Shown here: in pieces, positions 45,237 through 56,401 of the stretch | Numbering within the stretch: the first letter of the stretch is position 1 | How the letters are laid out: each line of letters opens with the position of its first letter | Assembly: GCA_944474755.1 (NCBI GenBank) | Contig: OX104112.1 | Span: forward strand, 20,424,460 to 20,488,459 | From: Limnoperna fortunei | Lineage: Eukaryota; Mollusca; Bivalvia; Mytilida; Modiolidae | Length of the DNA stretch: 64,000 nt | Reading direction: 5' to 3' | Position numbers and translations under genes: made by a program | Notes under the pieces: model-generated | What the model saw: only the letters and a program-made list of their open reading frames with translations | Told to the model about the DNA's origin: nothing | Database searches by the model: none

Positions 45237-45553
45237 TAATAGTGTATGTGTAGTTTTTGCTAGTTAAGAAAACTTTGAAGAAATATATTGTGTATTGCAA
45301 ATGTGTTCTACATGTATTTGTGTTTGAAGTCAAAAGTTTAGATAGTATACAGCAAAACTTCATCAACCAGGAACCTTTCTCATACGTAGAAGAGGCTCGC
45401 TTCCCGATCTATCCCACCGAATTAATATGGAGTCTGAAGACACTTGTATTTCTGATAATAGGGGTAATATTGTCATATTATTCAAGATATGAAACCTATA
45501 ATTGATAATATGATACAATTAGTAGTGAGACCCATACACGAAACAATCGCAAA

Positions 45554-46199
45554 ATGCGAAAAAGAATTCGAATTAAGTCTAAGAATGTCAAACTCAGATG
45601 CGAATTGAATAATATTATTAATAAGTGTGAGAATCAATTTGTTGTAACTAGTACAAATCTAGCTGGCATTAGAACTGTTGTTTGCGATAACACTAATCGA
45701 CTTAAAGATGCAGATGGCGAGATCAAACGAGCTAAATGCGAAAAGAAGAACTGGAGCAATATGGCAGACGAAACTCGCTTCGTTTCCACAAAGTTCCTAT
45801 GACTGAGATCGACAAACCTAACACAGACAAAAAGATCGTTAAAATTTGCCAAACAAAGTAAAACATAAATATAAATGAAGACGACATTCAACGCTCACAT
45901 ATAATTGGCGAGGTCAGCTCACAAAAACTGCGCATATAATATGTCGTTTTAGAAATTGGAAGATAAAAAATGTCATATACAAATTAAAACGAAATATGAA
46001 AAACACCAATAGTAATATTTTTATTACCGAAGACCTCACACGTAAACGAAAGACAATTATTAAAGAACTAACAACTGCTAAGCGTGAGGGTCGCGTCGAC
46101 TCTTTTTGGACGAATGATGGTAGGATATTCTTAAAATTGCGCAACGAATCTTGGAAAAATTTGATCCACGACTTGGATAAGTATCGTGACTACTTCTGA
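45554..46199 (+). pseudogene. LINE ORF1-like protein remnants, copy A
   Basis: Two open pieces. At 45554-45802, 82 codons of a Lys/Asn-rich, probably helical region include NNIINKCENQFVVTSTNLAG and RLKDADGEIKRAKCEKKNW. At 45996-46199, 67 codons include NSNIFITEDLTRKRKTIIKE and DSFWTNDGRIFLKLR. The second resembles the C-terminal domain found in ORF1-type proteins of LINEs (FP25-like C-terminal domain: FI.EDLT..R..L, W..DG.I). Frameshifts separate the pieces. An RNA-binding chaperone role is known for such ORF1 proteins; here it is broken. The alternative is an unrelated gene fragment. Confidence 0.5.
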
Positions 46200-46505
46200 T
46201 TGTTACAAAACACTAATTTATATATTATTTCCAAAACAAACTTTCAAGGGGTAAAACATGTTAGTGTTACTTGATTTGTTTATATTTTGAAATAATATTT
46301 AGTTACGCAAAAATTTGGAATATCTGAACCATTGAATAGAAATCATGTTACATTACAAGTTATATATTATGTTTATAATACAAACTTCTTATTGACAAAT
46401 GTCACCTTATATTTATTTAGGTGTATCTCATTATTGTTTTGTTATTGTTTTGACCGAACAGCGTTTCATGAATTACGAGTGAACAGTAATCGCAAAGTGA
46501 AAACT

Positions 46506-46815
46506 ACAGTAATATGAACAAACAAATATGTTGGAATTGTAAAATTCATGTTATGTTACAAAATTCTTCATTCACTTTGTTACAGTTTTTAACGAGATCA
46601 ACTTCCGGACGAAAAAAGATCAACCAATCAGCATTCGGCAGATTTTATCACGTGATTTCATTTTGATCACGTGACACGTAATTGCCGTAGAGCTCGCCGC
46701 TTTTCGCTGCCAGCTGCGATACGTGCCCGCTATTATACTTTACTATGGAAACCAGTACTTAAATAAATTAGATATTAGGATCAATAACTGTTTTTCTCGC
46801 TCAAAACTTCACTTG
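46506..46815 (+). repeat. Repeat X, copy 2
   Basis: Near-identical to 43439-43732, with an additional TTATCACGTGATTTCATTTTG, so there are two CACGTG sites here. It begins exactly where copies A and B of the segmental duplication part company. Confidence 0.7.
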
Positions 46816-46849
46816 GGTAAAATAACTGTCTGGGAATTTGCCCGTAGAC

Positions 46850-46937
46850 AAAATAACTAGTTATTTGTTCGACGTGCCAAAGAGTGCCAAATTTGAAAGG
46901 GGAAATAACAAGTTATTTGTTCGACGTGCATAAGCGC
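46850..46937 (+). repeat. Direct repeat pair AA.TAGTTATTTGTTCGACGTGC
   Basis: The ~24-bp word with core AGTTATTTGTTCGACGTGC occurs at about 46858 and 46912. The first copy includes the perfect 14-bp palindrome AATAACTAGTTATT. The function is unknown. Confidence 0.6.
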
Positions 46938-47284
46938 GCCAATTGTAAAAGGGTTACGCAGTTATGACTACACATTTCATTTATTCTTGTTTGTGTTTAT
47001 TTCAGTATAATAATAGTTATGGCCTTTAATCTACTACAGGTAACATCCAAATTATTAGATCTGCGGACCTCGGAAAAATAACTCTTTCTCGATTTAATAA
47101 TTATGGATATTACCTTCGTTAAAGGCCATAATTGTATATTAGTAGAATTGTTCATTAAGTCAACCCTTGATTAAGCTCTTTTAGAGCGAAATTTATATAG
47201 TAGTGTTGTTATAGTAATTTTCATTAGGCAACGATATATATATTCTATGTGAAACACCAATCAATTTTTAACCTTTTAAAAGCT
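46938..47284. other. No feature recognised
   Basis: AT-rich linker without gene or repeat that I can name. Confidence 0.35.
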
Positions 47285-47725
47285 ACACACATCAGACCGC
47301 CAGATATGTCGTCATAGCAATACATTTTACCGTAATAACCATTCACTTTGAACCGCCTGTCGTCAAAGACATACACATTATACCGCCAAATTTGTCGTCA
47401 TAACTATACATAGTAGACCGCAAAATCCTGTCATTGCTATACACATTAGACCGCCAAATCTTTCATCATAGTTATACACATGTATTGCCTAATCTAGCTA
47501 TACAAATTAGACGGTCAAATATGTCGTCATGACTATACGCTTGAGTCCACCCAATCCGTAGCCATAGTTATGCACATTAAAACACCAAATATGTCGGGTT
47601 AAATTTAACATTAGACCGCCAAATCTGTCGTAATAGCTATGCACAGTAGATCTCCAAATATATCGTCATTGCTGTTCGTGTAAATCAACCAACACTGTTT
47701 ACGTCGCAATAAAAACCAACATTTC
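47285..47725 (+). repeat. ~35-bp diverged tandem array (about 12 units)
   Basis: Units follow ACACATTAGACCGCCAAAT plus TGTCGTCATAGCTAT. The GACCGCC landmark is seen near 47295, 47382, 47416 and 47449, and again near 47613. Divergence between units is strong, so this is an old array. Confidence 0.75.
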
Positions 47726-47989
47726 TGTGGTCATATCTGCACATATAAAATATATAAATCACTAACTGTTGTAGTTCTAAATAAGTAGTAACAATAACTG
47801 TACATCTCAAACAGTCGACTCTGTAATCGTCATAGCCAATTCTTTTTTTGTCATAAAAAATAGAAAAACTGAAAACCAGCAAAATTTGTTATATTTAAAA
47901 CTATTCTTGTGTTCGATAAAGACAATAAAGTTATAGATTTAAGTTAAAATTTGCTATGTAACCTCGGTTTTGTTGATATATGGGTCTCA

Positions 47990-48592
47990 CAGGATCCAAC
48001 TAGAATATCATTTGACATGTTAAAGATTCGAATAAAAGACCAATTTTGCAAAGTTGGCATGAAAGTTTAGAAGAGTGTTCTAAACTAAGTATTTATAGAT
48101 TATATAAATCAGATTTTTGTATAGAAAAATATTTAGATTTCAATTGTAATTTTTATTTGTTATCTAAATTACGTAGTGGTACACTCAAGTTAAATGTTGA
48201 GGTTGGTCGTTATAATAATACACAAAGAGAGAATCGTATATGTACTTGTTGTAAAATGAACGTTGTAGAAGATGAATATCATTTTATACTAATTTGTCCG
48301 GCATATAGATTTTTGAGATGTAATTTTTTACCTAAATACTACTGTTCATGGCCAAAATAGCATAAACTTTGTAATTTGTTGAAAGCTTCTAATCGCTCTC
48401 TCACCATAAAATTGTGTAATTATCTCAATTCAGCTTGGAAAGTCAGATCTCACATTGTTTCATAATACCTTTATTTTGATTAACTGTTCTCTATTATCTG
48501 TCATTGTTGTTACAATTGTATTATATTATTTGTTTGCCATAGCATGTCTTAGTGCTTTTTGCAAATAAACTATTCATTCATTCATTCAAGTT
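47990..48592 (+). mobile_element. LINE 3' end with C-terminal zinc-binding motif and (ATTC)n tail
   Basis: A 104-codon frame (48046-48360) contains LDFNCNFYLLSKLRSGTLKL and then RICTCCKMNVVEDEYHFILI followed by CPAYRFLR. This CxCC...H..C arrangement is the usual C-terminal zinc-binding region of many LINE ORF2 proteins. After the stop the same frame continues with family-like text to about 48465. The element ends at CAAATAAACTATTCATTC repeats (48562-48592). No RT core is present, so it is strongly 5'-truncated. Confidence 0.72.
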
Positions 48593-48805
48593 AAAACTTA
48601 GTTGTTTTTTTGAAATCAAATGATTGTTTATGAATAACATTTGGTACGTAAACATCAACAGAATATTCATACGTTAGGTCGACGATCCCTGCTACCAAAG
48701 TACCAAGAAACATTTAATTGAGAGTACCTTAATAGGAAAATTATTATGACTTTAATATTTTTTTGAGTGAGTTGGTCTTGTTGATATAGCGATAAATCCA
48801 TTGAA

Positions 48806-49803
48806 AACGGTGTTCAAGCCTATAATAAATTAAAATTGTATAGCGTGAATGGATTATTAGAATGGTTTAAAAGCTATTTACATAATAAGCAGCAGAGAGT
48901 AGTTATCCACCAATTGTCGTCGGAGCTTTGCAATGTATATGCTGGTGTTCCGCAAGGATCACTACTAGATCTTTATTATTTGTAATATATATTAATGATA
49001 TATCTGAACATCTTGTTTCTTTTTGCATACCTTTTGCTTACGACACGTTGTTCAGTTATTCTAGGCGTGATGTGTAAAAGATACGATCTGTGATCAAACA
49101 CGATTTGAGAGAATTGAACGATTGGTCAAGAAAATGGTTTAATATTTCGTTTAACCCTGAAAAACAGAAATAATGGTTTTTTTTCAAATATACAGATATA
49201 AAGTTTACAATAAATGACTCTGATATTCCATGCAGCTTCTAAATTTCATAAACACCTAGGAATCACACTTAGAAGTGATGCTAAGAGGAAAATACACATT
49301 GACAATATTTTATTTAGTGTTTCTAGGCACCTAAACCCACAGAGGAAACTCAAATATAAATTAAACAAAAATCAGGAAAATTTGTAATTAGTCTTCATAA
49401 GACCACTATTTGAGTATGCTTGTGAAAATCGTTGTCCACCGAACAGAAGGAACAAGTTTTTTAACAATTATTGAGTATATCAAGGTTAAGAACGATTCCA
49501 TATTGCTTTATGCATTGAACACAGAGTTTTTGAATCACAGATGTCATCCCATCATCCTTATTATTTAATTATTGTAATATTTTTGCAATATTTTTTTCTT
49601 TCCTTATACCTTCCCTCTTTCTCCTTGTACATTTCTTATCTTGCATATATACTATATGTTGTATTAAATTGTATGCATGGTCCACGAATGTTCTTTTGTA
49701 ACATTTGGTATATTTTTGACTTCATAAGTTTTACTAACATGTGTCTTAACATATTTGGATCTTTGAGCATATACATGTTTAAACTGATTTACCTACCTAC
49801 CTT
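48806..49803 (+). mobile_element. LINE RT fragment and 3' end in copy B region
   Basis: Text in several frames reads LYSVNGLLEWFKSYLHNKQQ, VYAGVPQGSLL (48935-48970), a degenerate YINDI, then LNDWSRKWFNISFNPEKQ. The thumb region and 3' UTR homologous to copy A follow, ending in (ACCT)3 at about 49791-49802. The aspartates of motif C are lost (the stretch near 49030 reads FAYDT-like). A stop after the PQGS motif and further breaks make it a pseudogene. Confidence 0.75.
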
Positions 49804-50474
49804 ACGACCATCCGACAAATTATTGGTGGAATTGTGATGCGTCGCAATCCGCGTCATACCATACACGACTTTAAAAGGTGACGAGTTATTATTTAGACAA
49901 ACACCAATAGATTTACTCTTGATATCTGTTTTTGCACAAATATTTTTTAGGATGCACAATAAGATTAATATGATATTATTGATAAAAGACAATAATAAAA
50001 ATGAAGTGTGTGTTACCGGGTGCACTTCTTGTTTTAGAGGCACTGTTGTTTTATTCAATATCCTGCATTGGCCTATTAAGGAAGCTTAAATGTGATGTTC
50101 GTATAACTGTTGTAGTAAGCAGTCAGTGACCGTATATCACAAAAAAGTGACGTCATAGTTGATTCACATCGCTGTAAATTAAAATGCAGAACGCATTCAA
50201 AGTGATATATTCACATTTACAATGCAACGAGAAAATAATGGAGTATCTGGTAGGGATGGAGAATTAAACCTTTTGTAGCAGCTACAATGAGCCTACTCCT
50301 CGCCGAAATCCATAAAAGAGCTGTATGAGCCGCTTATGGCAAAGAGCTATGGGAACTTCTATTAGCATTTTTCGGATAATATGTATTTGTGTTTATTTGT
50401 ATGGGGTTTAATGCCATTTTTAGAAATATCGCAGTTTTTATTAGGAGTTATAAAGTCACTGTAAAGCGTGCACG

Positions 50475-50525
50475 TTGTCAGTATTAGGTGACTAACTACC
50501 TTGACCACTCAGCCATTGAGGCTTG
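50475..50525 (-). mobile_element. SINE head fragment in copy B
   Basis: Same fragment as 45015-45062, with two or three substitutions. Confidence 0.6.
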
Positions 50526-50686
50526 GATCTCGGATGATATTCTTACCAAGAAGAAACCTGCGAAGGTTGTATTTTTTTATCTTATTTCAATTGGTGTTTA
50601 TCCTGCACCGTTGTATTGTTGACAGGTGCATAAATCAAGATTACTGAAAGATACTTTTAGATATTGGAAATAACATATTGCGTGAC

Positions 50687-50697
50687 CAAGATGGCGG
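50687..50697 (+). promoter_or_regulatory. YY1-like site CAAGATGGCGG (copy B)
   Basis: Exact repeat of the site at 45226, about 200 bp upstream of the first open piece of the ORF1-like region. Confidence 0.45.
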
Positions 50698-50896
50698 TAA
50701 CAGTGTATGTGTAGTTTTTGCTAGTTAAGAAAACTTTGAAGAAATATAATGTGTATTGCAAATGTGTTCTACATGTATTTGTGTTTGAAGTCAACAGTTT
50801 AGATAGTATACAGCAAAACTCACAAACAAGATCTTCTGATGTCTATGATTTTATAGATTTTTAAAAGATTTTCTAAGTAATTTTAGTGAATAGACA

Positions 50897-51858
50897 TTGT
50901 TAACATATGTGAACACTATTCGTGCAGTACATATTATAATTGGACTATGGAATGTGGAAACACCTATTAAACCAGGAGAAAAACGTAAATTAACAGACAC
51001 AGTAAGTCCTTTATCTCTTCATCAACCAGGAACCTTTCCAATACGTAGAAGAGGCTCGCTTCCCGATCTATCACACCGAATTAATATGGAGTCTGTAGAA
51101 ACTTGTATTTCTGATAATAGGGGTAATATTGTCATATTATACAAGCCATGAAACCTATAATTGATAATATGGTACAATTAGTAGTGAGACCCATACACGA
51201 AACAATCGCAAAATACGAGAAAGAATTCTAATTACTTAAGTCTAAGAATGACTCAGATGCGAATTGAATAATATTATTAATAAGTTTGAGAATCGATTTG
51301 TTGTAACTAGTACAAATCTAGCTGGCATTATAACTGTTGTTTGCGATAACACTAATCGACTTAAAGATGCAGATGGCGAGATCAAACGAGCTAAATGCGA
51401 AAAGAAGATCTGGAACAATATGGCAGATGAAATTCGCTTCGTTTCCACAAAGTTCCTATGACTGAGATCGACAAACCTAACACAGACAAAAAGATCGTTA
51501 AAATTTGCCAAACAAAGTAAAACATAAATATAAATGAAGACGACATTCAACGCTCACATATAATTGGCGAGGTCAGCTCACAAAAACTGCGCATATAATA
51601 TGTCGTTTTAGAAATTGGAAGATAAAAAATGTCATATACAAATCAAAACGAAATATGAAAAACACCAATAGTAATATTTTTATTACCGAAGACCTCACAC
51701 GTAAACGAAAGACAATTATTAAAGAACTAACAACTGCTAAGCGTGAGGGTCGCGTCGACTCTTTTTGGACGAATGATGGTAGGATATTCTTAAAATTGCG
51801 CAACGAATCTTGGAAAAATTTGATCCACGACTTGGATAAGTATCGTGACTACTTCTGA
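50897..51858 (+). pseudogene. LINE ORF1-like protein remnants, copy B
   Basis: Three open pieces. 50897-51151 (84 codons) includes IIIGLWNVETPIKPGEKRKL and RGSLPDLSHRINMES, which are Pro/Arg-rich, and has no ATG at its left end, so the start is uncertain. 51264-51461 (65 codons) is the helical region. 51655-51858 (67 codons) ends in the FITEDLTRKRK...W.NDGRIFLKL domain. Compared with copy A the first piece is complete because the ~200-bp deletion is absent. The order of a basic N-terminus, coiled-coil-like middle and FP25-like C-terminal domain suits an ORF1 protein of a jockey/CR1-type LINE. Stops and frameshifts separate the pieces. Confidence 0.5.
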
Positions 51859-52194
51859 TTGTTAAAAAACACTAATTTATATATTATTTCCAAATCAAAC
51901 TTTCAAGGGGTAAAACATGTTAGTGTTACTTGATTTGTTTATAATTTGAAATAATATTTAGTTACGCAAAATTTGGAACATCTTAAACATTGAGTAGAAA
52001 TCATGTTACATTACAAGTTATATATTATGTTTATAATACAAACTACTTATTGTCAGATGTCACCTTATATTTATTAAGGTGTATCTCATTATTGTTTTGT
52101 TATTGTTTTGACCCGACAGCGTTTCATGAATTACGAGTGAACAGTAATTGCAAAGTGAAAACTATTAGTCAATTATATATTCAATTTCTTCCAT

Positions 52195-52700
52195 TTTGGG
52201 CCCCGTGCGGGATCCGGGTGGCCAAAAGAATAGACCGCAGTCGCGCTAGCTTGTCGTGGAAGGCGACTAAAAAGCGCACAGTACCATGACCGGCGGGTTT
52301 GCCTAAAGACCGAGTGGGATGTGTGCCCCAGAGGGTTGAATGGGGTACCCCTGGCAAGCTGGGGTTGTCAGGCTATAATACGGAAAACCTGACCGCAAAC
52401 CATATTAGTACACCGTGTTGGGAAAAATGCCACGTTCCTCGCACGTTAAAGAACGCCAGTATTCGCTATGAGTAGGGATTTCGATCCCGCTATAGGAGGC
52501 TGAATTGCCCGACCCTATCCATCCTCCCATTTGCCAGTGGCAATCTAAAATCCGTAACCCCTATTTTTCCTTGTGTCCCATCCCATTTTCATTCATCATC
52601 ATTTCATGTTCATTTTATCATCCATTTCATGTTCATCGCCTGAATATAGCTGAAATAATGCTGCTCGGGCGTTAAACACCATTAATCAATCAAACAATCT
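52195..52700 (+). mobile_element. Unclassified repeat with SINE-like 3' tail
   Basis: About 500 bp with GC-rich start (CCCCGTGCGGGATCCGGGTG), an internal TGTCAGGCTATAATACGGAA block shared with 330-520, and CTCGCACGTTAAAGAACGCC. The 3' tail AATATAGCTGAAATAATGCT followed by CGGGCGTTAAACACC ends in a (TCAA)n-like run. The tail resembles those of bivalve SINEs, suggesting mobilisation by the same LINE, but no tRNA-like head was seen. The 99-codon frame at 51990-52289 that enters it is not a gene. Confidence 0.65.
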
Positions 52701-53180
52701 TCCATTTCGGCTACGAAAATACAATTGACAATATTCAATGACCATTGCATTTTATTACACAGATAAAACTGTTCACCTCTTTAAATGTATAACATTCAAA
52801 GTTATAAAACACGCGTGTAACTATTGTTTCCGAATTTCACGATTTTTTTTCTCCTTCTCATTTGATTTCTGTAGCAAAACCTGGAGCCGATATTGTTATC
52901 ACAAGTTTCTTTTTCATCACCACCTAAATTTTTGAACGTTGCTGTATTGCTTATTTAATGTCTAGGATAAACTTATTGACCATGAATTTTTTTACCATTG
53001 TTTTGTGTGTGCGGTATTGCAATGATACATGTACCGTGTATGCTTATTGGTACATATGTTTCTTTTTGTATGTAGTTTACTTGTCTTTAACTGTATTTAT
53101 CATTACAACGTGCAGAAGTTATCGAGCGGTCGGTGGATTGTCCAATCGAGTATTTTTATCTTATTCAGCCATGAATATGT
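52701..53180. other. No gene recognised
   Basis: AT-rich sequence. The 65- and 78-codon frames here carry no recognisable motif. Confidence 0.35.
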
Positions 53181-55225
53181 TTGATAATGGGTGATGTTAT
53201 GACACACATAATTTCGATTGGACTTTACACTGCAAAGTCTGTGAAAAAGCCTTTATCGGTGATTTTAAATTTGTCTCTACAACAAGATCTGTTGATATAC
53301 CTTTACTTAAGTCCGGCAAGAAACAACTGCCATCTAACTATAGACCTGTTGCTCTGTTATCGTCTATAGTGAAAGTTTTTGAAAAAATTGTTTTTAAACA
53401 TGTTTTTAATTATTTATTGTCTAATAAACTGTTATACAAATACCAGTATGGATTCACCCCCGGCCATTCCACAACTTATCAATTAATCGAAATTTACCAC
53501 AATATTCTTCTAAACTTTGAGGAAAAAACTTCATGTGTTTAGTTTTCTTCGATATTTCCAAAAGCATTCGATCGAGTATGGCATAAGGGGCTTATACGTA
53601 AACTTAAAGCGTATGGAACTGATGGTCAATTACTAGTTTGGTTTAAAGATAATTTTTCTGATAGGAGACAATGTGTCACAATAAATAACAAATATTCAAG
53701 TGTTAGAAATGTTAAGGCATGTGTTCCGCAGGGTTCTGTATTAGGGCCTCTTGTGTTTAATATATATTAATGATATAGCTGATTCTATTGAGTCAATCAC
53801 AAGACTCTTTGCAGATGACACGTCTGTTATGTACAGTTCCGACTCAAATGAAACTTTAGAACGTGTAGTAAACAGAGATCTATACACAATTAATATATGG
53901 TCAAAAAAATGGTTGATAAAGTTTAATGTTTCAAAATAACCAACTTGGTATACGTGAGCAGCACGTACAATTGGGAATTACTCTAAGTGACGACTGTAAG
54001 TGGCATTGCCATATTGATAATGTATGCAAAAGTGTTTCTCCTAAGATATCTATGCTTAGAAAATTAAAATACAAATGTACATACTTAAGCGTGATTCTCT
54101 AAGTAAGATATATCTAACATTCATTAAACCAATTATGGAGTATAGTTGTGAGTTGTGGAATGTTTGCGGGAATGAACTTTCAGAAAATTAACTAGAAAAA
54201 ATACAGTTAGAAGTAGCCAAAATAGTAACCGGTCTCCCATGATATGCAAGTCGCGAATCGCTATATATAAAATCAGGGTGGAAGAATCTGATAGACAGAC
54301 GAAATAGATGATGTCTTTGATTGATGTATAATGTTGTAAATGAAAATTGTCCTCCATACCTAACCGATATCTTACCACCAAAAATTTCGGAATTTCACAC
54401 TATTCCCTTCGAAATAATGATATTTTCAGTTATCCACGATATAGACTTACAAAAACTAATATTTTTTTCCGTCGACACTTAGAATGTGGAATAAACTTAA
54501 TATTGATTTAAGAAATATTCCTACGTTTTCAGAATTTAAAATAGTACTTACAGCTCAGACATATTCTATACCTAAATGGTTTCATACTGGAACTAGGGGA
54601 AACTGAATATACTTCTTACAAGGCTGCGACACAATTTAAGCGCATTAAATTTTGATCTATTTTGATGTAACCTAAGAAATAATGCAACGTGTTTATGCGG
54701 TTATCGTTGTGAGAATGCATATCATTTTTTCATATAATGTCCTCTTTATAATTTAATCAGAAATAATTTATTCATAATACTTCAAATATACGGAGAAATT
54801 TCATTACATATATATTATTTTATGGCAGAGATAAGTTAAATGTAGATCAAAACGTTGATATTTTAAGCGCCGTCCACAACTATATTAAAAGTACCCACCG
54901 TTTCGACTAACTTCAGCAGGCTTTATTACGGCTCTTTTTCCTTGGATACTTTTTTTTCTATTAGTTCTTATTGTTGTAATCTTAATTTGTTTTCTTTTTG
55001 CTATACAAGAAATAATACTAACCTAAATGTTCCACTTATTATATATAAACTAACTGAACAGTTTACATCGAAATTGTTTGTATTAGGTCATTTGTCATTT
55101 TGTCACTTTGTTTCTATCTTAATGTTTGTTGTAAATTGTAAAGAATGTGCTTTTATAATGTTGTAATAACTTGTGCCCAATCTCATCTTGTTTTGATAGT
55201 ATGCAAATAAAATATGTTTAATATA
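53181..55225 (+). mobile_element. LINE, 5'-truncated, second type
   Basis: It starts inside the region before the RT core (VKKPLSVILNLSLQQ, about 53238) and ends downstream of a C-terminal Cys/His motif (CLCGYRCENAYHFF, about 54690-54735). The right end near 55205-55225 follows GCAAATAAAATATG, a polyadenylation-like signal. It differs from the 2.6-kb LINE in lacking a CxCxxC end and in having a FADD catalytic box. No endonuclease or ORF1 precedes it. Confidence 0.82.
53260..54610 (+). pseudogene. LINE reverse transcriptase with frameshifts
   Basis: The text across frames is KQLPSNYRPVALLSSIVKVF (53320) and YQYGFTPGHSTTYQLIE (53440). Motif A is split by a frameshift at about 53560: FFDIS in one frame, AFDRVWHKGLIRKLKAYG in the next. 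Then come ACVPQGSVLGPLVF (53720), another frameshift, and YINDIADSIE and ITRLFADDTSVMYSSDSN (53800-53850) with the catalytic Asp-Asp intact. The thumb region (GIREQHVQLGITLSDDCK, about 53945) and later LETRG-type text follow, with several stops. The enzyme would be an RNA-dependent DNA polymerase; at least four breaks make it inactive. Confidence 0.85.
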
Positions 55226-56400
55226 ACATATTGTGTATTCAACACCTTTTCTGAAACTGAATAAAAAGTAAAGTATATATTAATAAGAATAAAAACCTCC
55301 GTTCGCCATTCAAAACTTTAGGTTTTCTAGTACATGGCTCATTTATTTTCTACATTTGAACTGTTTTTTATTGTGAGACATTATAAAGGATCTGTTTCTG
55401 TCTGGTAGAACTAATGGCTTAGTTGGATGTATCATTTCTTCAATATTTTAATTTCAATCATTAGTAATTATAATCGGTGAAATTGCTGTCTCGCGCGTGT
55501 TCAAGAATTTATTTTAACGAATCTTTAATAAACTCTTAGATCTTCCTTTACATGCTTTAACATACAGTTATTCTGAATATATTGAATATGTGTTACTTCT
55601 CGCAAATATCTGCAACTGCTCATACTATTCAGGAAACTTTTATTTTACATTTCGATGTTTCAGCGTTTTTGCTGAAAACAGACAATACGTAAATTTATAA
55701 ATATAATAATTTATGTATTATTCCGAAACAATGAATGTTTACAACAACGTTTCATTTGAAAACACAAAATTTGCATCTTATTGAATTACAACTAGCACAT
55801 AAGAGTACTATATATTTTTAGTTACATGAGATTTCGTCTATGTGAACCACTTTGCTGACACAAATACACCCGACTCTCAATATTCCTCATTGTTATGCAA
55901 ATAATAAATCCCCTTTATACAGTTATAGTTTACAGATAATTGCATTTATAAAGTGTACGGAGTATTGATAAACAGTAATGTATTTAATACATAAGGGGGG
56001 AATATGGGTAATAGAGGGTCCCATACCTTTTGGTAAGGGTTTTTTGGCGACAATAAAAGTTGTGTTATCGAAATTGAATCCTGATCGTGGATGGATCGTG
56101 GCACTCACCAAAAGAGTAACGCACATTGACAGCATATCCGTAATATAACGTCTGCCCTCCAACTTTCCCTTCAATAGGTCTTTCTAATTCGGATCCACAG
56201 ACACGCCTGACAACTTTGTTAATCGAACAAGGACGCCACTCAATTACCTGTGATATTGTAGATAATTCATTTTTAACTATACAAACCTATTTTTGAAATT
56301 CTCGACATCAAGCTCTCGTGTCGAAATCTATCAAATCGGGGTATGTGTATATGGGCAACTGATTCATTTAGCTTTGTTCATTTCTGCATTTTAATAGAAA
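55226..56400. other. No feature recognised
   Basis: AT-rich sequence. An 83-codon minus-strand frame at 55923-56174 has no recognisable motif. Confidence 0.4.
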
Positions 56401-56401
56401 T

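Larger units (their letters stand above)
43733..46506 (+). repeat. Segmental duplication, copy A
   Basis: This corresponds to 49138-52164 (copy B). The match runs from ATTTCGTTTAAC.CTGAAAAAC at the left to AAGTGAAAACTA at the right. The offset is 5400 at the left and 5659 at the right. Copy A lacks ~60 bp present in B at about 50275-50335 and ~200 bp present at about 50820-51018. Elsewhere differences are sparse; the 67-codon frame at 45996-46199 is identical in protein to 51655-51858. Confidence 0.9.
49138..52164 (+). repeat. Segmental duplication, copy B
   Basis: The longer counterpart of 43733-46506, with a LINE 3' end, a spacer with the SINE head (50475-50525), the YY1-like site (50687) and ORF1-like frames. 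It retains two segments missing in copy A. Right of 52164 the copies diverge: B runs toward the repeat at 52195, A enters repeat X. Confidence 0.9.

Noticed and set aside
43439..46815. Repeat X as the LTRs of one retrotransposon spanning copy A
   Set aside because: The interior is a LINE 3' end plus ORF1-like frames, not gag-pol, and the flanks CAAATA/CTTGG do not form target duplications.
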